Source: JBQCHF01 sp051953655 (lineage in GTDB: Bacteria; Actinomycetota; Actinomycetes; Motilibacterales; Motilibacteraceae). From it: DNA of 10,150 bases. Where the stretch lies: NCBI GenBank assembly GCA_051953655.1, contig JBQCIO010000229.1, forward strand, positions 1 to 10,150. The letters run 5' to 3'. The position numbers and the translations under genes are program-made. This document shows, one piece after another, positions 5,863 through 10,150 of the stretch. The notes under the pieces are model-generated. The model saw nothing but the letters and a program-made list of their open reading frames with translations, did not search any database and was not told the DNA's origin. The stretch's first letter is position 1. Each line of letters starts with the position of its first letter.

Positions 5863-5883
5863 TGTGGACAAGGGTGTGGACGG
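5863..5883 (-). promoter_or_regulatory. Two DnaA boxes ahead of dnaA
   Basis: TGTGGACAA (5863-5871) is a perfect reverse-strand copy of the actinobacterial box TTGTCCACA. TGTGGACGG (5875-5883) is a second box in the same orientation, seven of nine. They lie 55-76 bases before the dnaA start, in the presumed leader, where DnaA binding would repress its own gene. Confidence 0.8.
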
Positions 5884-5938
5884 AGCAGCCGGCGGCTGGT
5901 TGGGTCGAGCGACGGCGGAAGCAGCGGGAGGCGCGGAC

Positions 5939-7516
5939 GTGGTGAACGAGGCGTCCGCACCGGACCTGGCCGACGTGTGGGCGCAGACCCTCGGCGAGCT
6001 CACCGCCCGCGACGAGCTGCTGCCCACCCACCGCGCGTTCCTGCGCCTCACCCGCCCGGTCGGCCTGCTCGACGGCACCGCGCTGCTGGCAGCTCCCAAC
6101 GACTTCACCAAGGGTCAGCTCGAGACCGACCTGCGCCCGCTCATCACCGCCTCGCTCTCCGCGGCGCTCGGCCGCGAGGTACGGATCGCCGTCACCGTCG
6201 ACCCCGACCTGCTCAGCCAGGACGAGCCGGCGGACCAGGCCGTGCCCGCGGCGCAGCCGTCGGCCGAGGCGGCGGACCTCCCAAGTCCCACCGGGGAGCC
6301 GGGCCAGGGGGCCGCCGAGCGGAGCGACCAGCGCGCCGACGAGCGGCTCGCCGCGGGGGCGGACAGCCGGCCGTGGGACTCCCCCGGCGGCGTCGACCGG
6401 CCGACGGACCCCTCCGGCGACCTCGGCTGGACCCCGGTGCGCCCCGGCGGCCGCGACACCGCGCGCCGCGACAGCGAGCCCACCCGGCTCAACCCCCGCT
6501 ACGTCTTCGAGACCTTCGTGCCCGGCGCCTCCAACCGCTTCGCGCACGCCGCCGCCGTCGCGGTGGCCGAGGCGCCGGCCAAGGCCTACAACCCGCTGTT
6601 CATCTACGGCGACTCGGGCCTGGGCAAGACGCACCTGCTGCACGCCATCGGGCACTACGCGCAGAACCTCTACGGCGGGGTGCGGGTGCGCTACGTGAGC
6701 TCGGAGGAGTTCACGAACGACTTCATCAACTCGATCCGCGACGACAAGGCCAGCGCGTTCCAGCGCCGCTACCGCGACGTCGACATCCTCCTGGTCGACG
6801 ACGTCCAGTTCCTGGAGAACAAGGAGCGGACGCAGGAAGAGTTCTTCCACACGTTCAACACGCTCTACAACGCCAACAAGCAGATCGTGATCTCCAGCGA
6901 CCGGGCGCCCAAGCAGCTCACCACGCTGGAGGACCGGCTGCGCTCGCGGTTCGAGTGGGGCCTGATCACCGACGTCCAGCCTCCGGACCTCGAGACGCGC
7001 ATCGCCATCCTGCGCAAGAAGGCCGCCCAGGACCGGCTCGCCGCGCCCCCCGAGGTGCTCGAGTACATCGCCAGCAAGATCGCGACGAACATCCGCGAGC
7101 TGGAGGGCGCGCTCATCCGGGTCACGGCGTTCGCGAGCCTGAACCGCCAGGGCGTGGACCTGGCGCTGGCCGAGATCGTGCTCAAGGACCTGATCCCCGA
7201 CGACTCCGGCCCGGAGATCACCTCGGCCACGATCATGGCCCAGACGGCCGCCTACTTCGGGCTGAGCATGGAGGACCTCTGCGGTTCCTCCCGCTCGCGC
7301 GTGCTGGTGCAGGCCCGGCAGATCGCGATGTACCTCTGCCGCGAGCTCACCGACCTGTCCCTGCCCAAGATCGGCCAGCAGTTCGGCGGCCGGGACCACA
7401 CGACGGTCATGCACGCCGAGAAGAAGATCAAGGTGCAGATGGCCGAGCGCCGGTCCACCTACAACCAGGTCACCGAGCTCACGAACCGGATCAAGTCGCA
7501 GGCCCGCCAGTCGTGA
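5939..7516 (+). CDS. dnaA: Chromosomal replication initiator DnaA
   Basis: AAA+ initiator that binds DnaA boxes, forms a filament on oriC, opens the duplex and recruits helicase. 525 residues. Domain I is about 1-90 (DLADVWAQTLGEL, NDFTKGQLE). Domain II, about 91-180, is a long disordered acidic, Pro/Gly-rich linker. Domains III and IV follow from RLNPRYVFETFV (183-194): Walker A GDSGLGKT (224-231), Walker B ILLVDDVQ (283-290), sensor 1 VISSDR (317-322), box VII with arginine finger RLRSRFEWGL (333-342), sensor 2 region NIRELEGALIR (384-394), and the DNA-binding signature GGRDHTTVMHAEKKI (483-497). GTG 5939 is chosen for GGGAGG (5926-5931) seven bases upstream; the next codon, GTG 5942, is a possible alternative. 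The frame is open far upstream, but that part overlaps promoter and DnaA boxes. It points toward oriC. Confidence 0.98.
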   Translation: MVNEASAPDLADVWAQTLGELTARDELLPTHRAFLRLTRPVGLLDGTALLAAPNDFTKGQLETDLRPLITASLSAALGREVRIAVTVDPDLLSQDEPADQAVPAAQPSAEAADLPSPTGEPGQGAAERSDQRADERLAAGADSRPWDSPGGVDRPTDPSGDLGWTPVRPGGRDTARRDSEPTRLNPRYVFETFVPGASNRFAHAAAVAVAEAPAKAYNPLFIYGDSGLGKTHLLHAIGHYAQNLYGGVRVRYVSSEEFTNDFINSIRDDKASAFQRRYRDVDILLVDDVQFLENKERTQEEFFHTFNTLYNANKQIVISSDRAPKQLTTLEDRLRSRFEWGLITDVQPPDLETRIAILRKKAAQDRLAAPPEVLEYIASKIATNIRELEGALIRVTAFASLNRQGVDLALAEIVLKDLIPDDSGPEITSATIMAQTAAYFGLSMEDLCGSSRSRVLVQARQIAMYLCRELTDLSLPKIGQQFGGRDHTTVMHAEKKIKVQMAERRSTYNQVTELTNRIKSQARQS

Positions 7517-7544
7517 CCACCCGCCCGTCGGGTCCCGTCGCGCA

Positions 7545-7616
7545 GCCCTCCAGCCTGCCCTCCGCGCTGCCCTCGGCAGCACCCTCCTGCCTCGCCTCCG
7601 CGTCGTCCTCCGGGCC
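7545..7616 (+). repeat. Degenerate 12-bp tandem repeats next to dnaA
   Basis: Six consecutive 12-base units begin at 7545, 7557, 7569, 7581, 7593 and 7605. Each opens with a variant of GCCCTCC (gccctcc, gccctcc, gccctcg, accctcc, cgcctcc, gtcctcc). The strand is strongly pyrimidine biased. It follows the dnaA stop by 28 bases and precedes the DnaA-box cluster. A second minor tandem duplication lies at 7639-7662 (two 12-mers CGTCACGG(T/A)GCC). Function unknown. Confidence 0.5.
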
Positions 7617-7664
7617 GTCCGCGGCGCCCCCAGCGCCCCGTCACGGTGCCCGTCACGGAGCCCT

Positions 7665-7680
7665 GGACGGCCTGCCGTCC
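7665..7680 (+). terminator. Hairpin, possible dnaA terminator
   Basis: GGACGG (7665-7670) pairs perfectly with CCGTCC (7675-7680) around CCTG. It lies about 150 bases past the dnaA stop with no T-run after it. A weaker 5-bp hairpin, ACCCG/CGGGT, sits directly after the stop (7519-7533). Either could end the dnaA message before oriC, but neither is strong. Confidence 0.35.
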
Positions 7681-7757
7681 CCGTCGTTCGCCCCTGCGCG
7701 CCCGGGCCGTCGAGGCCGGATAGCACGGGATCCCGGTCCCCGCACGCGTGCACACCT

Positions 7758-7786
7758 TGGGGACAACCCTGTGGACGGGTGGACGT
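7758..7786 (-). promoter_or_regulatory. DnaA box cluster, left part of oriC
   Basis: Three boxes in the same orientation: TGGGGACAA (7758-7766, eight of nine to the reverse of TTGTCCACA), TGTGGACGG (7770-7778, seven of nine) and GGTGGACGT (7778-7786, six of nine). The first two start 12 bases apart, so DnaA monomers could bind side by side on nearly the same helix face. Confidence 0.75.
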
Positions 7787-7827
7787 CGGCCGGGGACGGC
7801 CTGGGTACGGGCCGGGACGGCGTCGCG

Positions 7828-7836
7828 GTCTCCACA
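7828..7836 (+). promoter_or_regulatory. DnaA box, weak
   Basis: GTCTCCACA matches seven of nine bases of TTGTCCACA, with the CCACA end intact. It sits between the left cluster and the perfect box. Confidence 0.5.
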
Positions 7837-7914
7837 GGGCACCCGGTCCTGTCCCGAAGGCCCTCCCCAGGGGGCTCCGGTCTTCGTCGGGCCGCTGACC
7901 TGCGACGACGCCGG

Positions 7915-7932
7915 TTGTCCACATCGTCCACG
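7915..7932 (+). promoter_or_regulatory. Perfect DnaA box with an adjoining second box
   Basis: TTGTCCACA (7915-7923) is a perfect consensus box, immediately followed by TCGTCCACG (7924-7932, seven of nine) in the same direction with no gap. A C run and the least G+C-rich stretch of the origin come directly after, so this pair is the likely anchor for duplex opening. Confidence 0.85.
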
Positions 7933-7975
7933 CCCCCTATCCCGACTCCTTCCTTCATCTCTTGGAGGGAAAGCC
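7933..7975. other. Candidate DNA-unwinding element
   Basis: After the paired boxes comes CCCCC (7933-7937), then a C/T-rich tract to about 7963 and GGAGGGAAA. By my count 7938-7973 is about 50% G+C against roughly three quarters or more in the surroundings. The layout box-box-GC cluster-asymmetric tract resembles the B. subtilis basal unwinding site, but regular DnaA-trios are only partly recognisable here. The position is inferred. Confidence 0.5.
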
Positions 7976-8000
7976 CACACACCATCTGGGCCGGCCCGGA

Positions 8001-8009
8001 TGTGGACGG
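8001..8009 (-). promoter_or_regulatory. DnaA box, right part of oriC
   Basis: TGTGGACGG is the reverse of CCGTCCACA, seven of nine to the consensus. It is identical to the boxes at 7770-7778 and 5875-5883, which suggests a recurring lower-affinity variant. Confidence 0.6.
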
Positions 8010-8046
8010 GACCTCGGAAGGTCGGGCCCACCGGCCCCTGCCGTCC

Positions 8047-8055
8047 GGTGGACGA
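8047..8055 (-). promoter_or_regulatory. DnaA box, rightmost
   Basis: GGTGGACGA reads TCGTCCACC on the other strand, seven of nine. It overlaps the right arm of the inverted repeat CCACCGG/CCGGTGG (8028-8051). Confidence 0.45.
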
Positions 8056-8172
8056 GCACCGGTCCGAGGCGACGGGCGACCGGCAAACATGGCAGGCTCC
8101 GCACCTGCACCCGTACCAGCAGCCGTACGAGCAGCAGCAGCAGAACCAGCAGCACGACCAGCCACAGGACCG

Positions 8173-8200
8173 GCCACCTCGGGTGGCAGCAGCAGGAGGG
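8173..8200 (+). promoter_or_regulatory. dnaN leader hairpin and ribosome binding site
   Basis: GCCACC (8173-8178) and GGTGGC (8182-8187) form a 6-bp stem with a 3-base loop. AGGAGGG (8194-8200) follows after six bases and lies seven bases before the dnaN GTG, a near-ideal ribosome site that decides the start. The hairpin may keep the site accessible or modulate it. Confidence 0.6.
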
Positions 8201-8207
8201 GTGACCG

Positions 8208-9338
8208 GTGAAGATCCGGGTCGAGCGGGACGTCCTCGCCGAGGCCGTGGCCTGGACCGCGCGCAGCCTGCCGCCGCGTCCCCCGGTGCCGGTGCTCGCC
8301 GGCCTGCTGCTCGAGGCCGACCAGGGCCGGCTCACGCTGTCGGCGTTCGACTACGAGGTGAGCGCGCGCGTCGAGGTCGACGCCGACGTGCTCGAGCCCG
8401 GGCGCGCGCTGGTCTCCGGACGGCTGCTCGCCGACATCACCCGAAGCCTGCCCTCGCGCCCGGTGGAGCTCGCCCAGGACGGCCAGAAGGTGGCCGTGAC
8501 CTGCGGAACCGCCCGGTTCACCCTGCTCACGCTGCCCGACGACGAGTACCCGGCCCTGCCGGAGATGCCGGCGGCGGCCGGCACCGTGCCCGGCGACGTG
8601 TTCGCCGCCGCCGTGGCCCAGGTGGGCGTGGCGGCCGGACGGGACGACACGCTGCCCGTGCTCACCGGCGTCCGGGTCGAGATCGACGGTCCCAAGATCA
8701 CCCTCGCCGCCACCGACCGCTACCGGCTCGCCGTGCGCGAGCTGCGCTGGGACCCCGAGCAGTCCGACGCCGCGGCCGTCGCGCTGGTGCCGGCCCGCAC
8801 GCTCACCGACACGGCCAAGGCGCTGGCCTCGGGCGACGCGGTCACCGTGGCCCTGGCCACCGGCGGCAGCGGCGAGGGCCTGGTCGGCTTCCAGGCCGGC
8901 GGGCGGCGCACCACCACCCGCCTGCTGGACGGGGAGTTCCCCAAGTACCGCTCGCTGCTGCCGTCCGAGTCGAGCTCGGTGGCGATGGTCGAGACCGCGC
9001 CGTTCGTCGAGGCGGTGCGCCGGGTGGCGCTGGTCGCCGAGCGCAACACCCCGGTCCGGCTGGCCTTCACCGACGGGGTGCTCACGCTGGAGGCCGGCAC
9101 CGGGGACGAGGCGCAGGCCTCGGAGTCGATCGAGTCGAGCCTGCAGGGCGACGACATCACCATCGCCTTCAACCCCGGCTACCTGCTCGACGGCCTGTCC
9201 GCGATCTCCTCGCCGTGGGCCCGCCTGTCGTTCACCGCGTCCACCCGTCCGGCCGTCGTCACCGGTGCGGCCACGGCCGACGCCGGTCCGGACGACACCT
9301 ACCGGTACCTGCTCATGCCGGTCCGCCTGTCCGGCTGA
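8208..9338 (+). CDS. dnaN: DNA polymerase III beta subunit (sliding clamp)
   Basis: Ring-shaped dimer that encircles DNA and tethers polymerase III and other partners. 376 residues, normal length. The three repeated clamp domains are about 1-120, 125-245 and 250-376. Landmarks: MKIRVERDVLAEAV at the start; ARFTLLTLPDDEYPALPE (102-119); ATDRYRLAVREL (168-179); TTRLLDGEFPKYRSLLP (236-252); ITIAFNPGYLLDGL (317-330); and the C-terminal YRYLLMPVRL (365-374), which forms part of the pocket that binds partner clamp motifs. GTG start with strong AGGAGGG seven bases upstream. It sits directly right of oriC and 22 bases before recF; no gnd gene lies between, unlike in Streptomyces. Confidence 0.98.
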   Translation: MKIRVERDVLAEAVAWTARSLPPRPPVPVLAGLLLEADQGRLTLSAFDYEVSARVEVDADVLEPGRALVSGRLLADITRSLPSRPVELAQDGQKVAVTCGTARFTLLTLPDDEYPALPEMPAAAGTVPGDVFAAAVAQVGVAAGRDDTLPVLTGVRVEIDGPKITLAATDRYRLAVRELRWDPEQSDAAAVALVPARTLTDTAKALASGDAVTVALATGGSGEGLVGFQAGGRRTTTRLLDGEFPKYRSLLPSESSSVAMVETAPFVEAVRRVALVAERNTPVRLAFTDGVLTLEAGTGDEAQASESIESSLQGDDITIAFNPGYLLDGLSAISSPWARLSFTASTRPAVVTGAATADAGPDDTYRYLLMPVRLSG

Positions 9339-9360
9339 CCCCTTCCAACCCCCGCTGCCC

Positions 9361-10150
9361 GTGCACGTCGCCCACCTCTCGCTGCTGGACTTCCGGTCCT
9401 ACGCCTCGGTCGAGCTCCCGCTCGCGCCGGGGGTGACGACGCTGCTCGGCCCCAACGGGCAGGGCAAGACCAACCTGGTCGAGGCGGTGGGCTACGTCGC
9501 CACCCTCGGCTCGCACCGGGTGGCCACCGACGCGCCGCTGGTCCGCCTCGGGGCACCGCGGGCGATCGTGCGGGCCTCGGTGGTGCGCGAGGGGCGGCCC
9601 ACCCTGGTCGAGCTGGAGATCACCCCCGGGCGGGCCAACCGCGCCCGGCTCAACCGAGCGCCGGTGCCGCGCCCGCGCGAGGTCCTCGGGGTGCTGCGCA
9701 CGGTGCTGTTCGCCCCGGAGGACCTGGCGCTGGTCAAGGGCGACCCGTCCGAGCGCCGGCGCTTCCTCGACGAGCTGCTGGTGGCCCGGGCCCCCCGGTT
9801 CGCCGGCGTGCGCTCGGACTACGACCGGGTGCTCAAGCAGCGCAACGCGCTGCTGAAGTCGGCCGGCTCCGCGGTGCGCTCGGGCCGCGGCGACGTGCAC
9901 ACCCTCGACGTCTGGGACGCCCACCTGGCCCGCACCGGCGCCGAGCTCCTCGCCGCCCGGCTCGGGCTGGTCGAGGCGCTGCGCCCGCTGGTCGTCGCGG
10001 CCTACGACGAGCTGGCCGCGGGCAAGGGCGGGACCCCCGCCCCGGCCGGCCTGGCCTACCGCAGCTCGCTGGCCACGGTGTCCGCCTCGTCCGACCGCGA
10101 CGGCGCGCAGCCGGACGGGGAGCCGGCCCCGCTGCCCACCGACCGGGGCG
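9361..10150 (+). CDS. recF: RecF recombination/repair ATPase, N-terminal part (cut by the window edge)
   Basis: SMC-like ABC ATPase that, with RecO and RecR, helps load RecA at gaps and stalled forks. 263 codons are visible and the stop lies outside the window. The conserved start MHVAHLSLLDFRSYASVEL is followed by Walker A GPNGQGKT (30-37) and NLVEAVGYVATLGSHR, then VLFAPEDLALVKGDPSERRRFLDELL, the typical RecF block with its D-loop-like GDPSERRRFLD. The signature motif and Walker B lie further on, outside the window. GTG 9361 is chosen from family alignment; the 22-base gap after dnaN is nearly all pyrimidine and holds no ribosome site, so it is probably translated by coupling to dnaN or with the first codons at work. 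Confidence 0.96.
   Translation, partial: MHVAHLSLLDFRSYASVELPLAPGVTTLLGPNGQGKTNLVEAVGYVATLGSHRVATDAPLVRLGAPRAIVRASVVREGRPTLVELEITPGRANRARLNRAPVPRPREVLGVLRTVLFAPEDLALVKGDPSERRRFLDELLVARAPRFAGVRSDYDRVLKQRNALLKSAGSAVRSGRGDVHTLDVWDAHLARTGAELLAARLGLVEALRPLVVAAYDELAAGKGGTPAPAGLAYRSSLATVSASSDRDGAQPDGEPAPLPTDRG

Larger units (their letters stand above)
5341..5938. other. Gene-free divergent region between rpmH and dnaA
   Basis: 598 bases with no gene I can support. Frames stay open here only because the sequence is very G+C rich. Contents: the leader and promoter of rpmH (left), a promoter candidate for dnaA (5691-5720), a small hairpin in the dnaA leader (CCCCTC 5736-5741 with GAGGGG 5753-5758), a 10-bp palindrome ACCAGCTGGT at 5561-5570, an 8-bp inverted repeat 5381-5388/5415-5422 and two DnaA boxes close to dnaA. 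Confidence 0.85.
7517..8207. other. Replication origin oriC (dnaA-dnaN intergenic region)
   Basis: 691 bases between dnaA and dnaN with no convincing gene, the standard actinobacterial oriC location. By eye I count eight or nine DnaA boxes between 7758 and 8055, one of them perfect, plus a pyrimidine-rich, less G+C-rich stretch at 7938-7973 and several palindromes (CGGGATCCCG 7726-7735, GCACGCGTGC 7742-7751, GGGCCGGCCC 7988-7997, and CCACCGG/CCGGTGG 8028-8034/8045-8051). A degenerate 12-bp repeat and a hairpin occupy the dnaA-proximal third. A CAG-rich stretch (8117-8160) and the dnaN ribosome site occupy the right end. Confidence 0.93.

Noticed and set aside
5714..7924. Long open frame on the minus strand opposite dnaA
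   Set aside because: Antisense mirror of dnaA codon bias; no ribosome site, no recognisable domain, and it crosses the dnaA promoter and oriC.
7915..7943. dnaN promoter formed by TTGTCC and TATCCC with 17-base spacing
   Set aside because: The -35 is the perfect DnaA box itself and the -10 matches only three of six, so the DnaA-box explanation is stronger.
5977..8211. Very long open frame on the plus strand across dnaA and oriC
   Set aside because: It runs out of frame through dnaA, whose domains and motifs are intact in another frame. Its Arg/Pro-rich product is what high G+C yields in the wrong frame.
1..10150. A hidden novel multi-gene system, mobile element, CRISPR array or tRNA gene
   Set aside because: Every long conserved protein is a known core origin-region gene in its standard order. 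No repeat-spacer arrays, transposase motifs or tRNA-like cloverleafs were seen on either strand.

Overview
This window is the chromosomal replication-origin region of a very G+C-rich actinobacterium. The evidence is the conserved order (parB)-parA-rsmG-jag-yidC-yidD-rnpA-rpmH / dnaA-oriC-dnaN-recF, GTG starts on about half of the genes, DnaA boxes of the actinobacterial type (TTGTCCACA) and parS sites clustered by the par genes. The proteins look like the Geodermatophilales/Frankiales branch rather than mycobacteria or Streptomyces. That placement is an impression from sequence style and is uncertain. There is no sign of mobile elements, phage, CRISPR or an accessory defence island.

Left arm (1-5340, all minus strand): the transcription order is rpmH (ribosomal protein L34), rnpA (RNase P protein), yidD, yidC (membrane insertase), jag (KH/R3H RNA-binding protein), then rsmG (16S rRNA methyltransferase), parA and the first 109 codons of parB, which runs off the left edge. 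rpmH to jag looks like one operon with very tight spacing, preceded by a good promoter (5520-5549) and ending in a hairpin (2539-2564). rsmG-parA-parB looks like a second unit. Three parS-like sites lie here: one inside the parA coding sequence and two just upstream of rsmG. ParB made from this locus would load at them and ParA would move the newly copied origins apart.

Centre (5341-5938): a 598-bp gene-free divergent region. It holds the leftward rpmH promoter, a rightward dnaA promoter candidate and two DnaA boxes just ahead of dnaA, which suggest autoregulation.

Right arm (5939-10150, plus strand): dnaA (initiator), then a 691-bp gene-free segment that is very probably oriC, then dnaN (sliding clamp) and recF (recombination/repair ATPase, cut by the right edge). 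oriC has about eight DnaA boxes of varied quality, one perfect. The perfect box is followed directly by a second box, a short C run and the least G+C-rich stretch of the region, the layout expected of an unwinding site. A degenerate 12-bp tandem repeat lies just downstream of dnaA.

I see no previously undescribed multi-gene system. The points worth a second look are regulatory and structural: the parS placement, the candidate unwinding site, the 12-bp repeats, intercistronic hairpins, a palindrome ahead of parB, and lineage-specific extensions in ParA, RnpA, YidD, YidC and Jag.
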